Positions 18,264-27,407 of a stretch of 58,132 bases of DNA are shown here, one piece after another (the stretch's first letter is position 1; each line of letters begins with the position of its first letter). The notes under the pieces are model-generated. The model had not been told where the DNA came from. It ran no database searches and was given only the letters and a program-made list of their open reading frames with translations. Origin of the DNA: an uncultured Algibacter sp. (GTDB taxonomy: Bacteria; Bacteroidota; Bacteroidia; Flavobacteriales; Flavobacteriaceae); NCBI GenBank assembly GCA_937958265.1, contig CALGNX010000021.1:1-58132 (forward strand), written 5' to 3'. A program made the translations under genes and the position numbers.

Positions 18264-18302
18264 AATAGATTAAGGGTAGGTGAGTAATTTGGCAGATACA
18301 CT

Positions 18303-18387
18303 GCGTTAGGGATTGTAGTGTAAAGCCCACAGCGACCTTTTGGGAGTGCGGACTTGCAACGTAAAGCCCGACCCTTGGGTAACGCCC
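18303..18387 (-). repeat. Dispersed intergenic repeat, copy 2 (reverse orientation)
   Basis: On the minus strand it begins GGGCGTTACCCAAGGGTCGG, carries GCTTTACGTTGC and GTGGGCTTTAC, and ends CAATCCCTAACGC. The ends match copies at 11231-11331 and 49080-49173. It follows the polyamine operon by 39 bases. Confidence 0.75.
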
Positions 18388-18467
18388 AAATTATTTGCTT
18401 ATCTTAATTTTTAATTAATAAAAAAGAATTATATTTAAACTGAAAATTAAATTTTTATCAAAAAAAA

Positions 18468-18794
18468 ATGAAAAATAGATATGAAAATTTAAAACGTGTG
18501 ATAGTTGACTTTAAAAAGTTAACACCAGAAATTTTAGCTTTGTTGGTTAAAAAATATCCTGATGGTTATGATGATGATGACATTGTAGCTTTTAAAAATC
18601 AGCACAATGAAACTATTGAGGCTGTAGAAATTATTACTGCGGATACCAAATATTTGGTGAAAGTAAGTACTAAGTTAGAGGTGACTATGGAGAATTATGA
18701 TGTGGATGATTATGAGGATTTTGAAGATGATGACCCAGATGCCGTGCAGCCGCCAGATTTAATTGATGAGAATACAGAAGATAAAGACGATTAA
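18468..18794 (+). CDS. Small acidic protein of unknown function
   Basis: 108 residues, cytoplasmic by the absence of a signal peptide. A basic N-terminal half (MKNRYENLKRVIVDFKKLTP) predicts an alpha/beta fold, and the last third is extremely Asp/Glu-rich (DDYEDFEDDDPDAV). Such acidic tails are common in small conserved Bacteroidota proteins. It is likely cotranscribed with the next gene, which starts 14 bases after its stop. No recognised family. Confidence 0.7.
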   Translation: MKNRYENLKRVIVDFKKLTPEILALLVKKYPDGYDDDDIVAFKNQHNETIEAVEIITADTKYLVKVSTKLEVTMENYDVDDYEDFEDDDPDAVQPPDLIDENTEDKDD

Positions 18795-18808
18795 AAAAAT
18801 ATAATATT

Positions 18809-19033
18809 ATGAGAACAGCCACTTTTAAATCGTACAAAAAGGGGTATTATAAATTTTGGTTTGAGAGCGGGGAAGAACTTGCCTTTGAGGATGTTCATCC
18901 ACGTGTTTTAAAGCAATACGATTTACAGAACGATAAAAGTTTAGTAGGTAAAGAGTTTAAAATTACATTTGTAGAAGATGCTTTGGATGATGATGTTTTT
19001 TACAGAGTAGAGAGTTTAAAGCCTATTGAATAG
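18809..19033 (+). CDS. Small conserved protein of unknown function
   Basis: 74 residues, soluble. The pattern FKSYKKGYYKFWFESGEELA is followed by a segment ending DVFYRVESLKPIE. It suggests a compact beta-barrel of OB or SH3 type, an impression from strand periodicity only. Its tight spacing after the acidic protein and their opposite charge suggest a functional pair. The 277 bases after it, up to the end of the convergent glycosyltransferase operon, hold nothing I can name. Confidence 0.65.
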   Translation: MRTATFKSYKKGYYKFWFESGEELAFEDVHPRVLKQYDLQNDKSLVGKEFKITFVEDALDDDVFYRVESLKPIE

Positions 19034-19310
19034 TCTGTATGTTTACGTTTTATGCAAAACTTAAATTGGAATAGCATTAGCATTAAAAGTAATCTTTATT
19101 TATTTTTAGAAATACCTTATTTGTTTTAGGTACACAAGCTAACGTATTTCGGTTGTATAATGTTATGCTTAATGTTTGTGTTTAAAATAGGCTTAAACTA
19201 ATTTTTTTGCTTATTTTAAATACTAATTTATGCTACACTTAGTTTAAGTACTATTTAATAACCAAGAGTTTATAAATTTTAGTTTTTTTAATACGTAATA
19301 ATAAGTAGAT

Positions 19311-20705
19311 TTAAGCTTTAATTACTTTGGTTGTATTTTTTTTAAATATGTCCCTAATGAAAAAAGCATAAACAACAATGTATTCTAGAGTGATAACCCA
19401 AAGGTTTTCAGATTTGTCTGCTTTATTTAAGTTAATATATGCTAAATAACTAAGTATGATTACGAAACTCCAAACCAATGGAAATTTATATTTTGTAAAT
19501 ACAGATAGAATTAAAAGTGTGGCTACATACCAGGGGTGCACTGTAGTGGCTGTAAAATAATAGAACGATAATACAAGTAACATAGCTGTGATAAGGCTAA
19601 TTGGAGTTTTGTTTTTTCTGAAGAATGAAATAATTAAGACAGTTATAACAACCAGTATAGGGGTTACAGATCCTATAATGGCAATTTCGTTGTAGCCTGT
19701 AAGCAGGTATCCTATTTCGCGGGCTATGTAGTATAAGCTGCCGTTAAATTCGAAATTTTTAAACCAAAGCCCTACAGTTTTTGAGTAGTTATTAATAAAC
19801 TCTGATGTGTAAAATGGAGCAAAAAGTAAAACGGTAGTTAGGATAACTATGGTGTAAAAACCAATAAGCTTTGTAAGTCTATGCCATAGTTTGTTTTTAG
19901 GCTTATTGTTTGGTGTTACAAACCATTGAAAAAATAATGGCAAAAAAATTAGAGGTATTAATTTAACCGAAACAGATATGGCTAAAACTACGCCTGCGAA
20001 CTGCCATTTGTTAATATATAACAAATATATACTCCAAATTAAAAAGAAAATCATTACACCTTCAAAATGTAAATTTCCTGTAAGCTCTATAATTATAAAA
20101 GGGTTTAAAATATACCAGAAAATATTATGTGCTGGTAGTTCTAATTTTTTTAACAGTTGTTTTCCAAAATGTAATGTTCCAAAATCTGCGGCTATAATAA
20201 GTAGCCTTAGCACAACTATAGCGCCTGTTATACTTTTGTTTGAAAATAGTGCTGCAATAAAAAAGCAAAGTTGGTTTATGGGTGGGTAGTTTGTAAAATG
20301 ACTAGCGTTTAAACTCCCCATACCTGCACGAAGCTCTAAAGCATTATGTACGGGTAATTGGTTTTGACTTATAAAGGATTCAACAGTGAATAAATAGGGG
20401 TTTATGCCTTCAAATATCATGCGGCCATCCCAGATAAAACGATAAAAATCTTGTGATAAATTGGGTATAGCTAATATAAAAGTAGCCCGCGCACCAAATG
20501 CTATGTAGGTTAGTACTTTGGTATTGTGTTTTAAGTTTTTTATTAAAAAATAAAACAAAATGAATAATACAGAATAAAGCCCTATAAGTTTAATGTATTC
20601 TGTTCTTATTAAATGGTGTGCAAAATACCAGTATAGTACAAAACTAGCAAAGGCCAAAAGTATTGGTTTACTGTACTGTTTTATAATGGTATAATTTGTA
20701 GGCAT
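19311..20705 (-). CDS. Polytopic GT-C-type glycosyltransferase (GT87-like)
   Basis: 464 residues with about eleven to twelve hydrophobic segments. Early lumenal-type motifs SQDFYRFIWDGRMIFEGINP (about 105) and FTNYPPINQL (about 140) are characteristic of polyprenol-phosphomannose-dependent membrane glycosyltransferases. It should use a lipid-linked sugar donor on the periplasmic face. It is the last gene of a minus-strand operon with two cytoplasmic-facing GT2 enzymes, one of which resembles a dolichyl-phosphate-mannose synthase and could make its donor. The acceptor is unknown. Confidence 0.75.
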   Translation of the reverse strand: MPTNYTIIKQYSKPILLAFASFVLYWYFAHHLIRTEYIKLIGLYSVLFILFYFLIKNLKHNTKVLTYIAFGARATFILAIPNLSQDFYRFIWDGRMIFEGINPYLFTVESFISQNQLPVHNALELRAGMGSLNASHFTNYPPINQLCFFIAALFSNKSITGAIVVLRLLIIAADFGTLHFGKQLLKKLELPAHNIFWYILNPFIIIELTGNLHFEGVMIFFLIWSIYLLYINKWQFAGVVLAISVSVKLIPLIFLPLFFQWFVTPNNKPKNKLWHRLTKLIGFYTIVILTTVLLFAPFYTSEFINNYSKTVGLWFKNFEFNGSLYYIAREIGYLLTGYNEIAIIGSVTPILVVITVLIISFFRKNKTPISLITAMLLVLSFYYFTATTVHPWYVATLLILSVFTKYKFPLVWSFVIILSYLAYINLNKADKSENLWVITLEYIVVYAFFIRDIFKKNTTKVIKA

Positions 20706-20751
20706 TTTGTAAATATAAATAGCTTATTATAGCAAGCCCAATAAGCCTGTC

Positions 20752-22242
20752 TTATACTTTTGATACTAAGGATTTAAAAAACACATAACCAAATCCTATA
20801 AATAACATTAAATGGAATGGAAAGAGACCAAAGTCGCCCCCTTGGTTACCTACAATAAATGCGCTGTACAAGCCAAAACCAAAATAAAGCATAAGTAGCC
20901 CCTCGAAAATTACGTTAATGGATAGGTTGTGTTTCATGTATTTGTTGTTTTTCCAATTGTCTTTATACTTTGTTATATTGAATTTGGGTGTACGTATAAA
21001 TTCTGATTTTTTACCAAAATGACCTTCTAAAACTGCTATTGAATTGTGTAAAGAAAATCCCATTGCAATAGAGAAAAATACAAAAAACATACCTATGTAA
21101 TTTATGAAGCTTTTAAAACCACCTCCGTATGTGTTTTTGTACATAAACCAATAACAAATAAAAAATATAATAGTACTTATAACAAAGGAGCTCATAACAT
21201 AAAAGTACGGGCGCAAATGGGCATATTCGTTTTTTATATAAAGCATGGGTATACTTAAAATACCTACAATAAGTACATTTAAAAACATGGTACTGTTTAA
21301 TAGGTGTAATAGTCCATGAAGTTTTGTTTTCGCTGATATGTTTTTACTCTTTACAACACGGCCTAACATTTTTTGAAAGTTTTCGGCACCGCCTTTATTC
21401 CATCTAAACTGTTGCGAGCGTGCAGCACTTATAACAATAGGAAGTTCAGCAGGAGTTTCAACGTGTTCTAGATATTTAAATTCCCAATTTTTAAGTTGGG
21501 CACGGTAGCTTAAATCAAGATCTTCAGTAAGTGTGTCGCCTTCCCAGTTGCCAGCGTCTAATATACACGCTTTACGCCATAGGCCTGCGGTACCGTTAAA
21601 ATTTATAAAATGGCCTTTACTGTTTCGGCCTACTTGTTCTAGTGTAAAATGGGCGTCTAGTGCAAATGCTTGTATTCGTGTAAGTATGGAGTAGTTTCTA
21701 TTTATATGGCCCCAACGTGTTTGAACAACGCCAATTTTGGCATTCTTAAAATAGGGGACAGTGCGTTTTAGCCAATCTGTTTTTGGTAAAAAATCGGAAT
21801 CGAAAATGGCTATAATATCGCCTTTTGCTATTTTTAATCCTTCTTTAAGAGCTCCTGCTTTAAAGCCGGTACGATCTGTTCTAGTAATGTGTTGTATATC
21901 TAGTCCTGTTGCTTGTAGCTTTTGTATTTGTAGTAATGTGCTCTCTAGAGTTTCATCTGTAGAGTCGTCTAAAACTTGAATCTCTAACTTATTATTGGGG
22001 TAGTCGATTTTAGCTATGTTATCTAACAAACGTTCCATAACATACATCTCGTTATAAACAGGGAGTTGTATTGTAATGTATGGTGTTTCGTCTGGTTTGG
22101 ATAAATTATACAGCGGACTATTATCTTTTGTTTTTTTTGAAGAAAGATAATTGGATAGTAAATTAAGCTGTGCTAAGGCATACATAAATATTAGCAAAAG
22201 TGCTATTGTGTAAATAACTATAATTATAGTCTCTAAAATCAT
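20752..22242 (-). CDS. Membrane glycosyltransferase family 2, cellulose-synthase-like
   Basis: 496 residues. One N-terminal membrane helix, a GT2 catalytic domain (~45-290) and a C-terminal cluster of about four helices. Catalytic signatures are intact: LPVYNE, VLDDSTD, FDSDFLP, TLTEDLDLS and the processive motif QQFRWNKG. It likely polymerises or transfers hexose from a nucleotide sugar at the cytoplasmic membrane. It shares one base with the GT2 gene upstream, indicating a coupled operon. Substrate not predictable from sequence. Confidence 0.85.
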   Translation of the reverse strand: MILETIIIVIYTIALLLIFMYALAQLNLLSNYLSSKKTKDNSPLYNLSKPDETPYITIQLPVYNEMYVMERLLDNIAKIDYPNNKLEIQVLDDSTDETLESTLLQIQKLQATGLDIQHITRTDRTGFKAGALKEGLKIAKGDIIAIFDSDFLPKTDWLKRTVPYFKNAKIGVVQTRWGHINRNYSILTRIQAFALDAHFTLEQVGRNSKGHFINFNGTAGLWRKACILDAGNWEGDTLTEDLDLSYRAQLKNWEFKYLEHVETPAELPIVISAARSQQFRWNKGGAENFQKMLGRVVKSKNISAKTKLHGLLHLLNSTMFLNVLIVGILSIPMLYIKNEYAHLRPYFYVMSSFVISTIIFFICYWFMYKNTYGGGFKSFINYIGMFFVFFSIAMGFSLHNSIAVLEGHFGKKSEFIRTPKFNITKYKDNWKNNKYMKHNLSINVIFEGLLMLYFGFGLYSAFIVGNQGGDFGLFPFHLMLFIGFGYVFFKSLVSKV

Positions 22243-22931
22243 TATTTAAAACTGTATTTGAATATCCAACCTAATATTTTTACGCCTGCAAATATAGCAC
22301 CTTTTAAGGTACCAGAAACTTTTGAGACGCCTATTCTATTTCTATAATTTAATGGTATTTCGGTATATGTTAATTTTTGTTTTAAGGCTTTAAGTTGCAT
22401 TTCTACAGTCCATCCATAAGTTTTATCCTCCATGTTTAGTGCTAATAATTTATTGTATTTTATAGCTCGGAATGGTCCTAAATCTGTAAACTTCGCGTTA
22501 AAAAATAACGCCATTAGTGTTGTTGCAAGCCAATTGCCGAAAATTTGAGGAACTGTCATTGCACCTTTTTCTCTAAGTTTTTTAACACGGGCGCCAATAA
22601 CAAAATCGATATTATCGTTAAGTATTGGGGCTACAAGTTTGGTTAATTCCTCTGGGTAGTCACTGTAATCACCATCTAGAAAAACGATAATGTCTGGTTT
22701 TTCTAATTGATTAGCCACGTATTGTAAGCCTCTTAGGCATGCATAACCGTAGCCTTTATCAGGTTCTACTAAAACGGTTGCGCCTGCCTGTGTTGCATTT
22801 ATTTCAGTATTGTCTGAGGATTGGTTGCTTACAACTATAACTTCATGTACAATTTTTGGAATATCGTGAATTACCTTGGCTATAGAGTCTGCCTCGTTAT
22901 AAGCAGGGATTATAACTTTTATTTTGGTCAT
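22242..22931 (-). CDS. Family 2 glycosyltransferase, dolichyl-phosphate-mannose-synthase-like
   Basis: 229 residues, soluble or peripheral. It starts KVIIPAYNEADSIAKVI and carries VVSNQSSDNT and the DxD-type FLDGDYSDYP, then DLGPFRAIK and GWTVEMQLKA, the usual order for DPM1-like enzymes. It has no C-terminal membrane anchor beyond a short hydrophobic end. It probably charges polyprenyl phosphate with a sugar for the GT-C enzyme two genes on. Overlaps the YwqK-type gene by four bases. Confidence 0.85.
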   Translation of the reverse strand: MTKIKVIIPAYNEADSIAKVIHDIPKIVHEVIVVSNQSSDNTEINATQAGATVLVEPDKGYGYACLRGLQYVANQLEKPDIIVFLDGDYSDYPEELTKLVAPILNDNIDFVIGARVKKLREKGAMTVPQIFGNWLATTLMALFFNAKFTDLGPFRAIKYNKLLALNMEDKTYGWTVEMQLKALKQKLTYTEIPLNYRNRIGVSKVSGTLKGAIFAGVKILGWIFKYSFK

Positions 22932-23404
22932 TTAAGATCGCTTAGTTTGTTTTCTTTTGTAAAAGCAGCAAAGGTAGTCCATTCTTTTAATTTTTTACCT
23001 GCCTTATATTTTGATGCAGATATTAGTTTTTCATTTTTATACATAAGGCAATATCCATTTTTTCTATTGTCTTTTAATTGACATTTATTGTTTACTTTTT
23101 CATTAGCGTCATAAAATAGCCACCAATTGGTTTTCTTTCCATTTTCAAAATGGCCTTCCTTTTCTAAAGTGCCTTTTATGGTGTAATATTTCCAGTATTT
23201 AATGGCTTTGTCTTCTAAAAAATGGCCTTCTTTTTTAAGCTTGCCGTTGTTGTAATAGAATTTCCAGTATGCTGTTTTTTTGCTGTTTCGTATCCAACCT
23301 TCAGATTGTAATTTACCGTTTTCAAAATAGGTTTTCTTATACGTGTTTTCCGCGAAAGCGTTAAGGTTTATAAATAAAACGAGTATAAAGATAATAGGTT
23401 TCAT
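22928..23404 (-). CDS. Secreted YwqK/MORN-like repeat protein
   Basis: 158 residues. A Sec signal peptide (cleavage after NAFA) is followed by four or five repeats of the type YxxGKLxxEGxxxxxKxxxxWxFY, such as YYNNGKLKKEGHF and GTLEKEGHFENGKK. These repeats are labelled 'toxin-antitoxin YwqK antitoxin' in databases, a name that says little about secreted versions like this one. It should be periplasmic or surface-exposed. It heads the glycosyltransferase operon and its stop overlaps the next start, so it may serve the same envelope-glycan process. Confidence 0.75.
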   Translation of the reverse strand: MKPIIFILVLFINLNAFAENTYKKTYFENGKLQSEGWIRNSKKTAYWKFYYNNGKLKKEGHFLEDKAIKYWKYYTIKGTLEKEGHFENGKKTNWWLFYDANEKVNNKCQLKDNRKNGYCLMYKNEKLISASKYKAGKKLKEWTTFAAFTKENKLSDLK

Positions 23405-23468
23405 TTTTTGTGCTTTGCATTAAAGTCGCTCAAAGATTATCAATTTGAGCGACTATTAGTTCAAATAA

Positions 23469-25058
23469 TTATTGCTTGTTTACTAGATCCATTAAATCTA
23501 CATCGTTTCCTAATAATATTTCTGTTGGGTTTATACGCCCTTGCATGCTATCATTTTCTAATTTCAATACACCTCTAGGGCAAACAGCAGAACATACACC
23601 GCATCCTACACAACTTGAGCGTACAATATTTTCTCCTTTTTGAGCATAATGCCTAACATCGATTCCCATTTCACAACTGTTGGAGCAGTTACCGCAAGAA
23701 ATACACTGCCCACCATTGGTTGTGATTCTAAATTTTGAAAATAAGCGTTGTTGAAACCCTAGAATTGCAGCCATAGGACAACCAAAACGGCACCAAGATC
23801 TATTTCCTAAAATAGGATAAAATCCTGTTCCAATAACCCCAGAAAATAAAGAGCCTATATATAAGCCATAAGCAGATCTTAATGTGCTAGCTTTAATATA
23901 AAATATATTTTCTGTAGTGCCTGTAAAATGCATAATTAAAAGGGTTATAATTAATACAAAGAAACCAATTGCACCATACTTGGCGTCTTTACCTAATTCT
24001 TTACCTTTAAAAACCATTGTGGCTGTAAATACTAGACTTAAAAACGCGATAACTAGTGTTACAAATAGACCTCTTGTAAGCCAAAAATCATTTTTGTCGT
24101 ATCCTAAATATGTATATACCATCGCAACTGTCATAACTACTGAAAATACTAAAACCGTATGTATTAGCCAACGTTCTAATTTCCAAGCCGACATTTTTTT
24201 AGAGGATAATTGTCTAAAAGAGTCACCCGCAGTTTCAGCTAAGCCGCCACAACCACAAACCCATGAGCAATACCAACGTTTGCCATATTTGTAAGTTAGT
24301 ATTGGCGATATAACAAAAATGGTAATAATACCAAAAAGTATTAAAGCAAGTCCTATGTTCCCGTTTGATAGAAAGCCGTTAACAGACCATTCATCAAAAA
24401 TATAGTAGTTAAGTGGCCACATGGATTTTAAATCGTAATATGGTAAGTCACTATTCATTACATACATGAATTCAGGAATTAAAAAAGCGAACCCTAATTG
24501 AAAAAACATGACCGAAATTGTACGTACTTGCTCATAGCGGTTATGTCTGTATTTTAAAATAAATTTGTAGCCAAATGCCAAAATAGCAACGGTATAAAGT
24601 GTACCGTAAACAAACCATTGGCTTGCAGGGCGTCCACTTAGTAACCTACTTAAGGGGTCGAATAGTCCAATTAATCCTGTGTTTTCTGCGCCATTTGATC
24701 CTGCACCTAAATATTTCGGGAAAAAGTAAAGTACAATGTAAAACGTGGTAAGTATAATACCAACAATCCAGCCCCACGTACCTCTAGAAGATATAGATTT
24801 AAACCAAACACCATCGTTTTTTATGCCTTTTGGTTTTGTTAAATATGCATCTCTAGAGTATACAACTATACCGGCAGATATGAGTGCCAGTGATAGGGTT
24901 AGAAACACTGCTTTATTAGGGAAGTTTACATTAAAAAGAGCAAGTGTTAAAATAAATAATCCAATTATCCCTACGGCTAATGCTACTTTTTGTTTGTTTG
25001 AAATATCTGTAGCATCTGGTTTAGCTAGAGACATGCTATCATTTAATTTATTACTCAT
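23469..25058 (-). CDS. Membrane polyferredoxin (NapH/NosR C-terminal type)
   Basis: 529 residues. About nine to ten hydrophobic segments are interrupted by cysteine motifs typical of NapH/NosR/YccM electron carriers: CSWVCGCGG near 265 and CRFGCP near 430. A C-terminal pair of 4Fe-4S sites follows, CISCGNCSNSCEMG and CVGCGVCSAVCPRG. The usual proline after the first four-Cys set is replaced by Glu. It should pass electrons across or along the inner membrane. Its start is two bases after the FAD oxidoreductase stop, so the pair is probably one electron-transfer module taking electrons from NAD(P)H. The final acceptor is not in the window. Confidence 0.85.
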   Translation of the reverse strand: MSNKLNDSMSLAKPDATDISNKQKVALAVGIIGLFILTLALFNVNFPNKAVFLTLSLALISAGIVVYSRDAYLTKPKGIKNDGVWFKSISSRGTWGWIVGIILTTFYIVLYFFPKYLGAGSNGAENTGLIGLFDPLSRLLSGRPASQWFVYGTLYTVAILAFGYKFILKYRHNRYEQVRTISVMFFQLGFAFLIPEFMYVMNSDLPYYDLKSMWPLNYYIFDEWSVNGFLSNGNIGLALILFGIITIFVISPILTYKYGKRWYCSWVCGCGGLAETAGDSFRQLSSKKMSAWKLERWLIHTVLVFSVVMTVAMVYTYLGYDKNDFWLTRGLFVTLVIAFLSLVFTATMVFKGKELGKDAKYGAIGFFVLIITLLIMHFTGTTENIFYIKASTLRSAYGLYIGSLFSGVIGTGFYPILGNRSWCRFGCPMAAILGFQQRLFSKFRITTNGGQCISCGNCSNSCEMGIDVRHYAQKGENIVRSSCVGCGVCSAVCPRGVLKLENDSMQGRINPTEILLGNDVDLMDLVNKQ

Positions 25059-25060
25059 GG

Positions 25061-26362
25061 TTATGCGGTTTTTAATTGGTTATTATAGGCGGAAAGAATA
25101 GCAGTTTCAAAATGGCTGTATAGTTCGGGATCGAAATTGGCTTGCGGAAGATGGTTTATTACATAATCTACATCTCGATTTTCGGTTAACCATTTATCGA
25201 ATATTTCATGCCGCATACGAATACCAAAGGTGTTTATACCTAGAAATTTATTGCTATCAGTATCATAACAAACGGTTATACATTTGGTGTCATCTTCATG
25301 TTTCCAATGAAAATGGGATTCGTTTTCCCGAGGTTTAGCAAATACCCAGCCATAGGTTTGGTATTCAATATCTAAAAATTTGGCAGAATTAAACCAGTGC
25401 CCGGGTTTGTATTGAATTCTATTTCCACAAATAGTTTGTGCTAAGGTTTCGCCCATCATCCTGCCTGTGTACCACACGGCCTCAATTGGTCTGCGCTGGT
25501 CAATGCCTTCTTGTTGCTCTGCACAGTCGCCAATAGCATACACATTTGGTATGTTGGTTTCTAAAAATCGATTTACTTTTACACCTCTTCCTGTTTCAAT
25601 ATCCGATGCTTTAATAAAATCGATGTTTGGAGATACGCCAGCAGTAAGTCCTACAACGTTACAAGCTATTTCCTCGCCTGTTTCTTGTATAATTATAGAT
25701 TTTACATTGCCGTTTTCATCTGAAGTTATTTCTTTTAAGTTGTGTCCAAAACGAATATCGATATGGTGGCTTTTTATGTGGCGATTAATCATTTCGCTTT
25801 CACCTTTTGGTAAAACACTATTCCAAAAACTGTTTTCTCTTACTAAAAAAGTAACTGGTATATTTCTAGAATTAAGCATTTCTGCGAGTTCAATCCCAAT
25901 TAGGCCACCTCCAACAATTACGGCACGTTTACAGACTTTGTTATTTGGAGCATGTTTTTCAAGGTTTTCTAAGTCCTGTTTGTGGTACATGCCCATAACC
26001 CCATTTAAATCTTGGCCAGGCCATCCAAATTTATTGGGTTTACTGCCGGTTGCTAGTATTAGTTTGTCGTATTTAAGGGTGTCTCCAGCTTTAAAATGTA
26101 ATGTTTTAGTGGTTGTGTTGATATTGTTAACAAATCCTTTTTTTAAATCTATATTATTTTTTTTCCAAAAGTAATCTTCGTAGGGTTTGGTATGCTCAAA
26201 CTTCATATGTCCCATATAAATGTACATGAGTGCTGTTCTTGAAAAAAAATATTCTGTTTCTGCAGATATTATGGTAATTCTTTTGTCAGACAATTTTCTA
26301 ATGTGTCTTGCTGCGGTAACCCCAGAAATTCCGTTTCCTATTATAACAATGTGTTCTTGCAT
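25061..26362 (-). CDS. FAD-dependent NAD(P)H oxidoreductase
   Basis: 433 residues of the pyridine-nucleotide-disulfide oxidoreductase fold. Two Rossmann motifs are visible, HIVIIGNGISGVTAARHI (FAD) and RAVIVGGGLIGIELAEML (NAD(P)), with the FAD-ribityl block VYAIGDCAEQ near 290. There is no CxxxxC redox disulfide, so it resembles nitrite-reductase or ferredoxin-reductase flavin subunits. The C-terminal ~110 residues form a separate strand-rich tail. Divergent from the DUF547 operon across 292 bases that hold no other gene, and coupled to the polyferredoxin. Confidence 0.85.
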   Translation of the reverse strand: MQEHIVIIGNGISGVTAARHIRKLSDKRITIISAETEYFFSRTALMYIYMGHMKFEHTKPYEDYFWKKNNIDLKKGFVNNINTTTKTLHFKAGDTLKYDKLILATGSKPNKFGWPGQDLNGVMGMYHKQDLENLEKHAPNNKVCKRAVIVGGGLIGIELAEMLNSRNIPVTFLVRENSFWNSVLPKGESEMINRHIKSHHIDIRFGHNLKEITSDENGNVKSIIIQETGEEIACNVVGLTAGVSPNIDFIKASDIETGRGVKVNRFLETNIPNVYAIGDCAEQQEGIDQRRPIEAVWYTGRMMGETLAQTICGNRIQYKPGHWFNSAKFLDIEYQTYGWVFAKPRENESHFHWKHEDDTKCITVCYDTDSNKFLGINTFGIRMRHEIFDKWLTENRDVDYVINHLPQANFDPELYSHFETAILSAYNNQLKTA

Positions 26363-26654
26363 ATTTTTTGGCTGTTTATGGTTTTTTTGTTATCGTCGAT
26401 GTTATTAGTAATTATTAAAAATTCACATAACTAGTATGTCGCCCCTTTGGTTAATAACTTAAATAATCATTTATAATTTATAATCAATTTAAATTAAATA
26501 GCGCATGTAAGGAACGCAGCTTATTTTAATTGCTAAAAACTTTTAAAATTTATTGTAATTAGCTAAACGTTAAAGCGACTTATTAGTGAACGTAATGCAA
26601 AATATAAAAAATAAACATATATTGTAGGAGAATATAACATTAAAATAATAGATA

Positions 26655-27368
26655 ATGAAAAAACAAGTAATGATAGTGCTTATAGCTTTAATTTCAATAG
26701 AGGGTTTCTCTCAAGATTTAAATGCTTTTTTTAGTAAGTCTGATGCCTTTTTTAAGGCTAACGTTTCACAGGGTAAGGTGGCCTATTCCAAAATAAATTC
26801 AAACCAAGAGGCATTAAATAATGTTTTGAAGTTGGCAGAAAGTATTTCAGTTTCAAAAAGTGACGCTAAAAATTATCAGGCCTTTTGGATTAATGCTTAT
26901 AATTTATCTGTTATAAAAGGTATTATTGATAATTACCCAACAAAGTCGCCTCTTGATAACGCTGGTTTTTTTGATAAAACAACGCATAGTCTTGGAGGGA
27001 AACAAATTACTTTAAATGATATTGAGCATAAGCTTTTAAGGGGTAATTTTAAAGATCCTCGTTTTCACTTTGTGCTAGTATGCGGTGCACTTGGTTGCCC
27101 ACCTTTAATTAATAAAGCTTATTTACCAAGTACTCTAGATACACAATTAGATACACAAACAAAAAAAGCTATAAACGGTGAGTTTTTAATAGTGAATGAA
27201 AAAAAGAAGCGTATCCAGGCATCTCAAATTATGGAATGGTATAAAGGCGATTTTACCATGAATGGAACGAGTGAATTAGATTTTATAAATAAATATAGAG
27301 ATACGAAGCTTGAAGGAAAATTTAAAATAAGCTACTTTGCTTACAACTGGAAAGTTAACAAACAATAA
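26655..27368 (+). CDS. Secreted DUF547 protein
   Basis: 237 residues. A Sec signal peptide (cleavage after EGFS) precedes a DUF547 domain: FWINAYNLSVIKGIIDNYP, ITLNDIEHKLLRG and the Cys/His block FHFVLVCGALGCPPL. DUF547 has been compared to thiol-protease-like folds, and its function is not established. First gene of a six-gene operon of envelope proteins, and divergent from the redox pair. A second DUF547 protein lies in the arsenosugar locus (34384). Confidence 0.85.
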   Translation: MKKQVMIVLIALISIEGFSQDLNAFFSKSDAFFKANVSQGKVAYSKINSNQEALNNVLKLAESISVSKSDAKNYQAFWINAYNLSVIKGIIDNYPTKSPLDNAGFFDKTTHSLGGKQITLNDIEHKLLRGNFKDPRFHFVLVCGALGCPPLINKAYLPSTLDTQLDTQTKKAINGEFLIVNEKKKRIQASQIMEWYKGDFTMNGTSELDFINKYRDTKLEGKFKISYFAYNWKVNKQ

Positions 27369-27407
27369 CAAGTAAAAACTTAGAACAATTAACGAAATAA
27401 TAGAGAA

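Noticed and set aside
25467-26174. 235-codon plus-strand open frame
   Set aside because: Lies fully antisense within the well-supported FAD oxidoreductase gene (25061-26362) and its translation has no family features or signal sequence.
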